Source of the DNA: Citrobacter arsenatis
GTDB taxonomy: Bacteria; Pseudomonadota; Gammaproteobacteria; Enterobacterales; Enterobacteriaceae
Length of the DNA stretch: 64,000 nt
Assembly: GCF_004353845.1 (NCBI RefSeq)
Contig: NZ_CP037864.1
Coordinates: forward strand, 4,650,001-4,714,000
Direction: 5' to 3'
Part shown: piece after piece, positions 16,818 to 25,359 of the stretch
How positions within the stretch are numbered: the stretch's first letter is position 1
Layout: the number at the start of each line of letters is the position of its first letter
The notes under the pieces: model-generated
What the model was told of the DNA's origin: nothing
The model's input: only the letters and a program-made list of their open reading frames with translations
Databases searched by the model: none
Program-made: the position numbers and the translations under genes

Positions 16818-17783
16818 TCATTCGCCTGAGCGGGGTTGCGAAACCACCGTTTCATGCTTACGTAAACCGCCCCAAATTCGATGACCAATGGCGGAATACA
16901 TCGCGCCCGCAACCACGATAAACGCACCGAGATAACCTAATAGGTTTAGCATCGGTCTGGCGAAGAAATCGGGCCAGGCCAGTGATAATAAATCTGAAAA
17001 TAACAACGTAAACAGCGGAGTGAGCGTGATAATGGCGCTCACCTGCGCCGCCTGCCAACGCGCCATCGCTTCCGCGAGAGCGCCGTATCCTACCAGCGTA
17101 TTCAGGCCACAGAATACCAGGCATGCCAGCTGCCAATCGCTGAGCTGCGTGATGACACCGGGTTTAGCCAGCGGCAACAACGCAATCGTACATAAAGTGT
17201 ACAGTAAAAACAGGATCTGCGGTGACGCCAGGCGGCGCAATAACACCTTTTGCGCGACTCCATAGCTCACCCAGACCATCGCCGCACCGACACCAAAGAT
17301 AACGCCCCATGTGTAATCGGTGAGTCGGGTAAAAATTTCGATCAGACTGGTATTAAAAAACAGAACCAGGCCGCTCAGAAGCATAATGGCGCCAATCACC
17401 TGCGTGCCGCGCATCTTTTCTTTCAGGATAAAGACGCTGGCGACCATCATACCAACCGGTGACAGCTGCCCGATAACCTGCGAAGCCGTTGGGCTTAAAT
17501 ATTGCAAGGATGAACTAAACAGAATGAAGTTACCGAACAGCCCACCGGTCGCGATAGCCAGCAGTATCAGCCAACGCGCTTTGCGAAAAATACGCAACGG
17601 AGGGAGCTTCTTTTTAACCGCAAGAATAGCGCCAAGGCCAATGCTTGCCATTAAAAAACGGTAGAACACCACGGTAGGAGGCTCCATCACCTCCAGCACT
17701 TGCTTCATTGCTATTGGCAAAGCGCCCCAACACACTGCGGTTGTGAGTGCTAACAGAATGCCAATGCCTGCCTGCTGCTTCAT
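16818..17783 (-). CDS. yhbE: EamA/DMT-family inner-membrane transporter YhbE
   Basis: The 321-aa protein has ten hydrophobic segments arranged as two EamA repeats, each of about five helices, the drug/metabolite transporter fold. The substrate is unknown. Length and position equal E. coli YhbE. It follows rpmA after a strong hairpin, so its level is probably lower than that of the ribosomal protein genes. Confidence 0.93.
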   Translation of the reverse strand: MKQQAGIGILLALTTAVCWGALPIAMKQVLEVMEPPTVVFYRFLMASIGLGAILAVKKKLPPLRIFRKARWLILLAIATGGLFGNFILFSSSLQYLSPTASQVIGQLSPVGMMVASVFILKEKMRGTQVIGAIMLLSGLVLFFNTSLIEIFTRLTDYTWGVIFGVGAAMVWVSYGVAQKVLLRRLASPQILFLLYTLCTIALLPLAKPGVITQLSDWQLACLVFCGLNTLVGYGALAEAMARWQAAQVSAIITLTPLFTLLFSDLLSLAWPDFFARPMLNLLGYLGAFIVVAGAMYSAIGHRIWGGLRKHETVVSQPRSGE

Positions 17784-17856
17784 GCCGTATTCCCTGCAAG
17801 AGCTCGTTTCCGGGTTGTCACGGCGCGACGAGCGTATTTACCGGCCGTCGAATGTA

Positions 17857-17886
17857 AAAAGCCCCGCAACGTGTTGCGGGGCTTTT
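17857..17886 (-). terminator. Terminator/attenuator after rpmA
   Basis: The 14-base-pair perfect stem AAAAGCCCCGCAAC/GTTGCGGGGCTTTT is followed by a T run on the reverse strand, 24 bp past rpmA. It likely ends most rplU-rpmA transcripts and allows limited read-through to yhbE-obgE. Confidence 0.88.
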
Positions 17887-17910
17887 ATCCGTTACCGGGA
17901 CGCGAAAAAC

Positions 17911-18168
17911 TTATTCAGCAACGATGCTGATGAATTTACGGTTTTTCGGGCCTTTCACTTCAAATTTCACTTTACCGTCTGCTTTAGCAAACAGAGTGTG
18001 GTCTTTGCCGCAACCAACGTTGGAGCCAGCGTGGAATTTAGTACCACGTTGACGAACGATGATGCTACCAGCCAGAACTGTTTCACCGCCGAAGCGTTTT
18101 ACGCCCAGACGTTTAGCTTCTGAATCGCGACCGTTACGAGTCGAGCCGCCAGCCTTTTTATGTGCCAT
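17911..18168 (-). CDS. rpmA: 50S ribosomal protein L27
   Basis: L27 reaches the peptidyl-transferase centre with its flexible N-terminus. The 85-aa protein (MAHKKAGGSTRNGRDSEAKR) is essentially the E. coli sequence. It lies 19 bp downstream of rplU. Confidence 0.98.
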   Translation of the reverse strand: MAHKKAGGSTRNGRDSEAKRLGVKRFGGETVLAGSIIVRQRGTKFHAGSNVGCGKDHTLFAKADGKVKFEVKGPKNRKFISIVAE

Positions 18169-18187
18169 TTAATCTGCTCCCCTTAAC

Positions 18188-18499
18188 TTAAGCGCTGATG
18201 CCAGTGATTTTCACATCAGTGAACCACTGACGATGGCCCTGCTGCTTACGGTAGTGTTTACGACGACGAAACTTAACAATTTTAACTTTCTCGCCACGAC
18301 CGTGAGCAACAACTTCAGCTTTGATAACGCCGCCATCAACGAAAGGAACGCCGATTTTGACTTCTTCACCGTTTGCGATCATCAGAACTTCAGCGAATTC
18401 AACAGATTCGCCAGTTGCGATGTCCAGCTTTTCCAGGCGAACGGTCTGACCTTCGCTTACTCGGTGTTGTTTACCACCACTTTGGAAAACCGCGTACAT
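18188..18499 (-). CDS. rplU: 50S ribosomal protein L21
   Basis: L21 binds 23S rRNA in the large subunit. The 103-aa protein starts MYAVFQSGGKQHRVSEG. GGAG lies 7 bp upstream of the chosen ATG; the open frame upstream is not homologous. It is first in the rplU-rpmA-yhbE-obgE operon and divergent from ispB. Confidence 0.98.
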   Translation of the reverse strand: MYAVFQSGGKQHRVSEGQTVRLEKLDIATGESVEFAEVLMIANGEEVKIGVPFVDGGVIKAEVVAHGRGEKVKIVKFRRRKHYRKQQGHRQWFTDVKITGISA

Positions 18500-18571
18500 A
18501 AAAAACTCCGCTTCCGCGCACACCTTTTTGATGATTCAGAGTGCGCTATAAATATTCACAATAGGGCGCGA

Positions 18572-18600
18572 ATATTACGCAAAACGCGAGCCTTTGACAA
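18572..18600 (-). promoter_or_regulatory. Predicted sigma-70 promoter of rplU-rpmA
   Basis: TTGTCA (18600-18595) and TAATAT (18577-18572) on the reverse strand are 17 bp apart. The region just downstream is GC-rich (TCGCGCCC), the discriminator type seen at stringently controlled ribosomal promoters. Confidence 0.75.
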
Positions 18601-18757
18601 GTGCTACCGTCAATACATGAAGAAAAAAAACACAACACGTACGGTAACGTTTATCTACGGCGTTTTTTCAGTACAATCAGCATATATTTATAACCCTAAA
18701 CCCGACGTTACCTTCTCATACAGTAAGGTAATCGGGGCGAGAAGCCCGGCTTTTGCG

Positions 18758-19729
18758 ATGAATTTAGAAAAAATCAATGAGTTAACCGCGCAAGATATGG
18801 CGGGGGTCAATGCGACAATCCTTGAACAGCTCAATTCCGACGTCCAGTTGATCAATCAACTGGGGTACTACATCGTTAGCGGCGGCGGAAAACGCATTCG
18901 CCCAATGATCGCCGTACTTGCAGCACGTGCCGTCGGCTACCAGGAAAATGCGCACGTTACGATTGCGGCCCTCATCGAGTTTATCCACACCGCGACCCTG
19001 TTGCACGACGATGTTGTGGATGAGTCCGACATGCGCCGCGGGAAAGCTACGGCGAATGCGGCCTTTGGCAATGCGGCCAGCGTGCTGGTCGGCGATTTTA
19101 TCTATACCCGCGCTTTTCAGATGATGACCAGCCTCGGTTCGCTGAAAGTGCTGGAAGTCATGTCGAAAGCGGTCAACGTCATCGCCGAAGGTGAAGTCTT
19201 GCAGTTGATGAACGTCAACGACCCGGACATCACCGAAGAAAACTATATGCGCGTCATCTACAGTAAGACCGCGCGTTTGTTTGAAGCGGCAGCCCAATGT
19301 TCTGGCATTCTGGCCGGTTGCAGCGAAGAGCAAGAGAAAGGGCTGCAGGATTATGGCCGTTATCTCGGTACCGCTTTCCAGTTAATTGACGATTTGCTGG
19401 ATTACAGCGCAGATGGCGAGCAACTGGGTAAAAACGTCGGCGATGACCTCAACGAAGGTAAACCAACGCTACCGCTGCTGCATGCGATGCGCCACGGCAC
19501 TCCAGAACAAGCGCAAATGATCCGCCAGGCCATTGAGCAAGGTAATGGTCGTCACCTTCTGGAGCCGGTTCTGGATGCAATGAACGCCTGTGGTTCCCTG
19601 GAGTGGACTCGCCAGCGTGCAGAAGAAGAGGCTGATAAGGCCATCGCTGCGCTGCAGGTGCTGCCTGATACGCCATGGCGAGAAGCACTGATTGGTCTGG
19701 CGCATATCGCCGTACAGCGCGACCGTTAA
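18758..19729 (+). CDS. ispB: Octaprenyl diphosphate synthase
   Basis: IspB makes the C40 side chain of ubiquinone and menaquinone from farnesyl diphosphate and IPP. The 323-aa protein carries the two aspartate-rich motifs DDVVD (84-88) and DDLLD (near 211). The ATG at 18758 gives the E. coli start MNLEKINELTAQDMAGVN; a much longer upstream open frame is chance. It is divergent from rplU. Confidence 0.97.
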   Translation: MNLEKINELTAQDMAGVNATILEQLNSDVQLINQLGYYIVSGGGKRIRPMIAVLAARAVGYQENAHVTIAALIEFIHTATLLHDDVVDESDMRRGKATANAAFGNAASVLVGDFIYTRAFQMMTSLGSLKVLEVMSKAVNVIAEGEVLQLMNVNDPDITEENYMRVIYSKTARLFEAAAQCSGILAGCSEEQEKGLQDYGRYLGTAFQLIDDLLDYSADGEQLGKNVGDDLNEGKPTLPLLHAMRHGTPEQAQMIRQAIEQGNGRHLLEPVLDAMNACGSLEWTRQRAEEEADKAIAALQVLPDTPWREALIGLAHIAVQRDR

Positions 19730-19749
19730 TTCCCTCCAGCATCCTCTCC

Positions 19750-19772
19750 CATCCCGTGCTCTGCACGGGATG
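19750..19772 (+). terminator. Probable terminator of ispB
   Basis: A perfect nine-base-pair CATCCCGTG/CACGGGATG stem lies 20 bp after the ispB stop, followed by a weak pyrimidine tract (CTCTTAT). Confidence 0.5.
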
Positions 19773-19950
19773 CTCTTATAAGCTCCAATAACACCCCTCC
19801 ATTTTCCTGTAAGCAAAACAAAACCTTGGCATATTCTGAATATACTCACACTTTACATGAACATTTTAGAACATTCATTCTCCGGGAGTTATAGTGTCGA
19901 CACAACCGATCGTGGAAACGTAAGTCGTTAACCAAAGGAGAGATGAATTT

Positions 19951-20235
19951 ATGGAAAGCAAGCTGATTGACTGGCATCCGGCCGACATCATCGCCGGGCT
20001 GCGCAAGAAAGGAACTTCAATGGCCGCAGAGTCACGTAGGAATGGGTTAAGTTCATCAACGCTTGCCAATGCCTTGACCCGCCCGTGGCCAAAAGGTGAG
20101 TTGATTATTGCCCATGCGCTGGGCACCGACCCATGGGTGATTTGGCCGTCACGCTATCACGATGCCAAAACACATGAGTTCATCGACAGAACGCGGATGA
20201 TGAGGGGACGTAGAGAAAAAAAGAATCCTGAATGA
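19951..20235 (+). CDS. sfsB: Ner-like DNA-binding protein SfsB (Nlp)
   Basis: SfsB resembles the Ner repressor of phage Mu and in E. coli affects maltose genes when overexpressed. The 94-aa protein (E. coli 92) is a single winged-helix/HTH domain: ADIIAGLRKKGTSMAAESRRNGLSSSTLANAL. AAAGGAGAG lies 8-16 bp before the start. It is convergent with murA. Confidence 0.93.
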   Translation: MESKLIDWHPADIIAGLRKKGTSMAAESRRNGLSSSTLANALTRPWPKGELIIAHALGTDPWVIWPSRYHDAKTHEFIDRTRMMRGRREKKNPE

Positions 20236-20245
20236 ATACTAAGCT

Positions 20246-20281
20246 GTAACCCCCGGTCCACAGAACAGAACGGGGGGTTAC
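20246..20281. other. GC-rich hairpin between convergent sfsB and murA
   Basis: An inverted repeat GTAACCCCC...GGGGGTTAC encloses about 18 bases. Neither side has a T run, so it is at best an imperfect terminator. Confidence 0.45.
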
Positions 20282-20296
20282 AAGAGGCGTGGACGA

Positions 20297-21556
20297 TTAC
20301 TCGCCTTTCACGCGCTCAATGTTTGCGCCCAGCGCACGCAGTTTATCTTCAATGCGCTCATAGCCGCGATCGATGTGATAAATACGGTCGACTACCGTCG
20401 TACCTTCAGCAATACACCCTGCCAGCACCAGGCTTGCGGATGCGCGCAGATCGGTCGCCATAACCTGTGCGCCAGAGAGCGTTTCCACGCCGTGGCAAAT
20501 CACGGTATTGCTTTCGATTTCTGCGTGAGCGCCCATACGGCTCAGCTCAGGTACGTGCATAAAGCGGTTCTCAAACACGGTTTCCGTGATGAAGCCCGTC
20601 CCTTCTGCCACCAGGTTCAGCAATGTGAACTGGGCCTGCATATCGGTTGGGAATGCCGGGTGCGGCGCAGTGCGCACATTGACCGCTTTCGGACGTTTGC
20701 CATGCATGTCGAGGCTAATCCAGTCTTCACCGACTTCGATATCCGCACCTGCATCACGCAGCTTCGCCAGAACGGCATCCAGCGTATCCGGCTGTGCATT
20801 ACGGCAGATAATTTTGCCGCGAGAAATCGCCGCTGCGACCAGGAAGGTACCGGTTTCGATACGATCTGGCAGGACGCGATAGACACCGCCGCCGAGACGC
20901 TCAACGCCTTCGATGGTAATGCGATCGGTACCCTGGCCCGTGATTTTAGCGCCCAGCGCAATCAGGAAGTTCGCGGTATCCACGATCTCCGGCTCGCGCG
21001 CGGCGTTTTCGATAATGGTGGTACCTTCGGCAAGCGTTGCAGCGCACATGATAGTAACCGTCGCGCCAACGCTCACTTTGTCCATGACGATGTGCGCGCC
21101 TTTCAGACGGCCATCAACGGACGCTTTCACATAGCCTTCTTCCAGCTTGATCGTCGCGCCTAACTGTTCCAGACCGGTAATGTGCAGGTCTACCGGACGT
21201 GCGCCGATGGTGCAGCCGCCCGGCAGTGAAACCTGGCCCTGACCAAAGCGGGCAACCAACGGCCCGAGCGCCCAGATGGACGCACGCATGGTTTTCACCA
21301 GATCGTACGGTGCACAGAAGACGTTCACGTCACGGGCATCAATGTGCACGGAACCATTACGCTCAACTTTCGCACCCAGCTGACTCAGCAGCTTCATTGA
21401 GGTGTCAACGTCCTTTAGTTTCGGGACGTTTTGGATCTCTACAGGTTCTTCAGCCAGCAGCGCCGCAAACAGGATCGGCAGTGCGGCGTTTTTAGCACCT
21501 GAAATTGTGACTTCGCCCTGGAGCTTGGTTGGCCCCTGAACACGAAATTTATCCAT
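20297..21556 (-). CDS. murA: UDP-N-acetylglucosamine 1-carboxyvinyltransferase
   Basis: MurA transfers enolpyruvate from PEP to UDP-GlcNAc, the first committed step of peptidoglycan synthesis. The 419-aa protein keeps K22 and the fosfomycin-target cysteine C115 in LPGGCTIGARPVD, so it is of the fosfomycin-sensitive type. It lies 53 bp downstream of ibaG on the same strand. Confidence 0.98.
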   Translation of the reverse strand: MDKFRVQGPTKLQGEVTISGAKNAALPILFAALLAEEPVEIQNVPKLKDVDTSMKLLSQLGAKVERNGSVHIDARDVNVFCAPYDLVKTMRASIWALGPLVARFGQGQVSLPGGCTIGARPVDLHITGLEQLGATIKLEEGYVKASVDGRLKGAHIVMDKVSVGATVTIMCAATLAEGTTIIENAAREPEIVDTANFLIALGAKITGQGTDRITIEGVERLGGGVYRVLPDRIETGTFLVAAAISRGKIICRNAQPDTLDAVLAKLRDAGADIEVGEDWISLDMHGKRPKAVNVRTAPHPAFPTDMQAQFTLLNLVAEGTGFITETVFENRFMHVPELSRMGAHAEIESNTVICHGVETLSGAQVMATDLRASASLVLAGCIAEGTTVVDRIYHIDRGYERIEDKLRALGANIERVKGE

Positions 21557-21609
21557 TATTCTGTTCTCTGTTAAAAATTTATCTTCGCTACCGGCACATC
21601 ACCCGTAGC

Positions 21610-21864
21610 TCAAAAACCGTTAAGTTTGCGATCGCGCGCCCATTCCGCCGGGGTAAACGCCTTAATCGACACGGCATGAATGCGGTTGTCCGCAATGTAC
21701 TCCATCAACGGGCCATAGACCGATTGCTGCTTCTTGACCCGGCTCATGCCTTCAAACATCTCACCCACGGCAATAACCTGAAAGTGACTGCCGTCGCCAG
21801 AAACGTGGACTTCCTGGAGGGAGAGTGCATTCATCAGCACGCTCTGAATTTCATTATTTTCCAT
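21610..21864 (-). CDS. ibaG: BolA-family protein IbaG
   Basis: IbaG is a small BolA-type partner of monothiol glutaredoxin in iron-sulfur trafficking and acid response. The 84-aa protein starts MENNEIQSVLMNALSLQEVHV and keeps the BolA-type HFQVIAVGEMFEG and C-terminal HAVSIKAFTPAEW. The upstream open frame (21 codons) has no homology. Confidence 0.95.
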   Translation of the reverse strand: MENNEIQSVLMNALSLQEVHVSGDGSHFQVIAVGEMFEGMSRVKKQQSVYGPLMEYIADNRIHAVSIKAFTPAEWARDRKLNGF

Positions 21865-21935
21865 GGGCTCTTCATTCGTCAGATAGTGAAAACAGCCCAA
21901 CATCTTAGAGCAAAGTGGCGCTGTCATAAATAAGC

Positions 21936-21967
21936 AAAAAGCCTCGCTGATGAATCAGACAAGGCTT
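21936..21967 (-). terminator. Terminator of the mlaFEDCB operon
   Basis: On the reverse strand AAAGCCTTG...CGAGGCTTT is followed by Ts between mlaB and ibaG. Confidence 0.7.
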
Positions 21968-21993
21968 TAATGGCAGATCCCCCACCGAGGGGT

Positions 21994-22025
21994 TGCCGGA
22001 TAGCGGTACAAGACCTTATCCGGCC
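21994..22025. repeat. Single REP element after mlaB
   Basis: A TGCCGGATAGCGG...CCTTATCCGGC palindrome lies immediately downstream of mlaB. Confidence 0.65.
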
Positions 22026-22033
22026 TGGAAAAA

Positions 22034-22327
22034 TTAACGTGGGAGAACGTCGTCAGGCAAATTGTAAAGCTGCGCCAGCGTGTAAACTTTATCGTTAACG
22101 CCAGCGAGCGAAACGCTGTTCCCCTGCTGCTTACCCTGATTAATCAAGTGCAGCAGTAATGCCAGACCACCGGTATCCACCCGGGAAACCTGGTTCAGGT
22201 CGATGCAGGACACCCCTTTCATCGCCTCAACTCGCGCATCCCATAATGGGTTTAACACGTCCTGATCCAGCTCTCCCACCAGCACCAGCTTGTCGCCATC
22301 ACGCGTCCAGGTGAGTGACTGCGTCAT
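22034..22327 (-). CDS. mlaB: MlaB, STAS-domain subunit of the MlaFEDB lipid ABC complex
   Basis: MlaB binds MlaF in the cytoplasm and is needed for activity of the phospholipid transporter. The 97-aa protein is a single STAS domain with the VDTGGLALLLHL helix start (conserved threonine at the TGG). Its ATG shares one base with the mlaC stop (TAATG). N-terminal half is less conserved than the C-terminal half against E. coli. Confidence 0.95.
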   Translation of the reverse strand: MTQSLTWTRDGDKLVLVGELDQDVLNPLWDARVEAMKGVSCIDLNQVSRVDTGGLALLLHLINQGKQQGNSVSLAGVNDKVYTLAQLYNLPDDVLPR

Positions 22328-22962
22328 TATTTTTTCTCTTCCAGAGTAATTTTCTGCTGAGAAATGGATTTCAACTGTGCCGTCAAGCCATCGATACCTT
22401 TCGTACGCAGCAGGTCGCTCCACTCATTTTGTTTGGTGGTGATCATACTTACGCCTTCGGCAATCATGTCATACGCCTGCCAGTTACCGGTCTGAGAATT
22501 TTTACGCCACTGGAAATCCAGACGTACCGGAGGGCGACCGTTTGGATCGATGATGGTTACGCGAATAGGCACGATAGTCGCATCACCCAGCGGCTGTTCA
22601 GGGGCAATCTGATAGGTCTGGCCGTGGTACATCGCCAGCGCCTGACCGTAAGCCTGCTTCAGATATTCACGGAATGCGGCGAAATAGGCCTCACGCTGAG
22701 CCGGTGTCGCCTCTTTGTAGTAACGGCCCAGCACCAGCGCGCCGGCATACTTAACCTGCACATAAGGCAGCAGTTCCTGATCGACCACCTGACGCAGGTA
22801 ATCCGGGTTGGAACGGATTTTTGGTTGTTCGTTCTTCAGACGGTCAAAAGTCTTCTGCGCCGCCTCATCCATCAGTTTGTACGGGTTCGTCTGGTCGGCT
22901 GCGGTTGCCGCGCTAAGTGGGGCAATCACCAGCATAGCCACCATCATCAATCGTTTAAACAT
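22327..22962 (-). CDS. mlaC: Periplasmic phospholipid shuttle MlaC
   Basis: MlaC carries phospholipid between the outer-membrane MlaA complex and the inner-membrane MlaFEDB complex. The 211-aa protein has a 21-residue signal peptide (MFKRLMMVAMLVIAPLSAAT-A). Length equals E. coli MlaC. Confidence 0.96.
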   Translation of the reverse strand: MFKRLMMVAMLVIAPLSAATAADQTNPYKLMDEAAQKTFDRLKNEQPKIRSNPDYLRQVVDQELLPYVQVKYAGALVLGRYYKEATPAQREAYFAAFREYLKQAYGQALAMYHGQTYQIAPEQPLGDATIVPIRVTIIDPNGRPPVRLDFQWRKNSQTGNWQAYDMIAEGVSMITTKQNEWSDLLRTKGIDGLTAQLKSISQQKITLEEKK

Positions 22963-22980
22963 ACGTCGATTCTCCTGAGA

Positions 22981-23538
22981 TTAATTCGTTGCGCCCGCAG
23001 GCGTAGTGGCTTCATTATTGCCTTCAGTTGCGGCTGGCGCATCGCCAGAATTCTTATTGTCATCACCTTTACTGTTGCTGTTGTAAAGGAACTGACCAAT
23101 CATATCTTCCAGCACCATCGCGGATTTCGTGTCCTGAATCGTACCGCCATCTTTGAGGATAGACGTTCCCAGCTCAGGATCTTCAAAACCCACGTTCAGC
23201 GCCAGATACTGTTCACCCAGCAGACCGGAAGTACGGATGCTCAGTGAACTGGTGTCCGGAATATGGTTAAAACGTGATTCGATTTCCAGCGTCACGCGCG
23301 GGAGGTACGTTTTCGGATCTAACGAGATGTCCGATACGCGTCCAACCACCACCCCGCCAATCCGCACCGGAGAGCGCTCTCTCAGGCCGCCGATATTATC
23401 GAAGGTCGCATAAATCGTGTAAGTCGGCTCAGTACGCATTGAGGTAACGTTCGCTGCCTTCAGGCAGACAAACAGCGCAGCCAGCAGCGCAACCAGCAGG
23501 AATAACCCGACCCAAATTTCATTTTTTTTCGTTTGCAT
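22981..23538 (-). CDS. mlaD: MCE-domain protein MlaD
   Basis: MlaD forms a hexameric periplasmic ring on the MlaFEDB complex. The 185-aa protein has one N-terminal membrane helix (about 9-29) and an MCE domain (YATFDNIGGLRERSPVRIGGV). Its hydrophilic C-terminal tail is rich in N, G, A and T. It starts 5 bp after mlaE ends. Confidence 0.96.
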   Translation of the reverse strand: MQTKKNEIWVGLFLLVALLAALFVCLKAANVTSMRTEPTYTIYATFDNIGGLRERSPVRIGGVVVGRVSDISLDPKTYLPRVTLEIESRFNHIPDTSSLSIRTSGLLGEQYLALNVGFEDPELGTSILKDGGTIQDTKSAMVLEDMIGQFLYNSNSKGDDNKNSGDAPAATEGNNEATTPAGATN

Positions 23539-23542
23539 GAAC

Positions 23543-24325
23543 TCAATTCCCAAACATCAGTGCGGTCAGCACAAAATCCAGCCCCAGAACGGCAAGAGAG
23601 GCGTGCACAACGGTGCGTGTCGTTGCCCGGCTAATCCCGGCAGAGGTCGGGATCGCATCATAACCATTGAACAATGCAATCCAGGTGACCGTAATGGCGA
23701 ACACCACGCTCTTAATCAGACAGTTGACCAGGTCCAGACGCCAGTCGACGGCATTTTGCATCGCCGACCAGAAAAAGCCGGCATCAATCCCTTTCCAGCT
23801 TACGCCAACCAGCGAACCACCCCAGATCCCCACCGCGACAAATATAATCGTCAGCAGCGGCAAAGAAATGACACCAGCCCAAAAACGCGGGGAGATCACC
23901 CGGCGCAGTGGATCGACGGCCATCATTTCCAGGCTGGAAAGCTGTTCGGTCGCCCGCATCAGACCAATCTCTGCGGTTAAGGCCGATCCGGCCCGCCCGG
24001 CGAACAGCAGCGCCGCAACAACTGGTCCCAGTTCACGTAACAATGACAGTGCCACCAGCATGCCGAGGCTGGTTTCCGCGCTGTAGGTCGTCAGCACCAG
24101 ATATCCCTGCAACCCCAGCACCATACCGATGAACACACCAGAAACAATAATGATCAGCATCGATAAGACACCGACATTATAGAGCTGGCGTATCAGCAGC
24201 GGCGCATGTTTGCGAAATTCCGGTTTGCCGACAACCGCATTGAACAACATTAATCCGGCTCGCCCGAACGTCCTGAGGGTTTTAATTCCCCGATGTCCGA
24301 GTGATGCCAGCGCATTTAACAACAT
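23543..24325 (-). CDS. mlaE: MlaE permease
   Basis: MlaE is the membrane-spanning subunit of the lipid ABC transporter. The 260-aa protein starts MLLNALASLGHRGIKTLRTF and has five to six hydrophobic segments with the family sequence AGRAGSALTAEIG. The 46-codon upstream extension overlaps mlaF and is not homologous. Confidence 0.96.
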   Translation of the reverse strand: MLLNALASLGHRGIKTLRTFGRAGLMLFNAVVGKPEFRKHAPLLIRQLYNVGVLSMLIIIVSGVFIGMVLGLQGYLVLTTYSAETSLGMLVALSLLRELGPVVAALLFAGRAGSALTAEIGLMRATEQLSSLEMMAVDPLRRVISPRFWAGVISLPLLTIIFVAVGIWGGSLVGVSWKGIDAGFFWSAMQNAVDWRLDLVNCLIKSVVFAITVTWIALFNGYDAIPTSAGISRATTRTVVHASLAVLGLDFVLTALMFGN

Positions 24326-24332
24326 GGGTGGC

Positions 24333-25145
24333 TTAACTCCCTGTTTTGAGTAAATCGATGTGGTAGTCGCCCGCCGGGTAACGGAACGGAACCGGCCCAT
24401 CGGCGATACCGTCAAGGAACTGACGCACACGCGGATCGGCATTTTCTTGCAGCGCCTGAGCACTACCGTAGGCCACTATTTTTTTGTCCGCCATAATATA
24501 GGCGTAATCCGCAATACTCAGCACCTCTGGCACATCATGGGAAACAACCACGCAGGTGACGCCCAGCGCGCTGTTCAGTTCTGAAATCAGCTTCACCAGC
24601 ACGCCCATGGTGATGGGGTCCTGCCCGACGAACGGCTCATCAAACATGATGAGGTCTGGCTCCAGCGCGATAGCACGAGCTAACGCGGCGCGGCGCGCCA
24701 TCCCACCGGATAATTCAGAAGGCATTAATTTTGCCGCGCCCCGCAGGCCCACGGCCTCGAGCTTCATCATTACCGTGCTTTTCAGCAGTGGCGCGGGCAG
24801 CGTTGTATGCTCGCGCAACGGGTATGCAACGTTGTCAAACACGTTCATGTCGGTAAATAGCGCACCGGACTGAAACAGCATGCTCATGCGCTTACGCACG
24901 GTAAATAAACGCGAACGGGACATGGCCGGGACGTTTTCGCCGTCAAACAGGATCTCGCCCTTATCCGGGGGGATTTGTCCGCCAATCAGACGCAGCAGCG
25001 TCGTTTTGCCGATACCTGATGGCCCCATGATCGCCGTTACCTTACCGCGCGGCACCGTCAGGGAAATATTATCAAAGATGCAGCGGTCGCCTCGGGAAAA
25101 GCTGACATCACGCATATCGACTAGATTCGCCACAGACTGCCCCAT
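24333..25145 (-). CDS. mlaF: MlaF ATPase
   Basis: MlaF powers lipid movement for outer-membrane asymmetry. The 270-aa protein (E. coli 269) has Walker A GPSGIGKT at 41-48, signature LSGGMARR and Walker B LIMFDEPFVGQDP. It is first of the mlaFEDCB operon and divergent from yrbG. Confidence 0.97.
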   Translation of the reverse strand: MGQSVANLVDMRDVSFSRGDRCIFDNISLTVPRGKVTAIMGPSGIGKTTLLRLIGGQIPPDKGEILFDGENVPAMSRSRLFTVRKRMSMLFQSGALFTDMNVFDNVAYPLREHTTLPAPLLKSTVMMKLEAVGLRGAAKLMPSELSGGMARRAALARAIALEPDLIMFDEPFVGQDPITMGVLVKLISELNSALGVTCVVVSHDVPEVLSIADYAYIMADKKIVAYGSAQALQENADPRVRQFLDGIADGPVPFRYPAGDYHIDLLKTGS

Positions 25146-25359
25146 TGATTCATCCTTTACTATTGCCTCGTTAATCGAAGAGTTTGGCGCTCAATTTAGC
25201 CCTGAACCCAACATATTTACAGATTATTGCCTGTCCTGGTTAGCGAAAGCTGGCATTTGTTTTACTTTTTAGCCGCATAAAGTCAAAATTAAGACTTCGT
25301 TACGGCTTCCAGAAATCCTTCAAGTGGACCGGCGAGTATACCTGAAGAAAGGACTTTAG

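Noticed and set aside
18233..18757. N-terminal extension of the ispB frame across the rplU region
   Set aside because: It runs antisense to rplU and through the divergent promoters; the homologous IspB start is at 18758.
22315..23247. 310-codon forward ORF opposite mlaC and mlaD
   Set aside because: It is antisense to two well-conserved genes and has no upstream signals; long shadow frames are common in GC-rich coding DNA.
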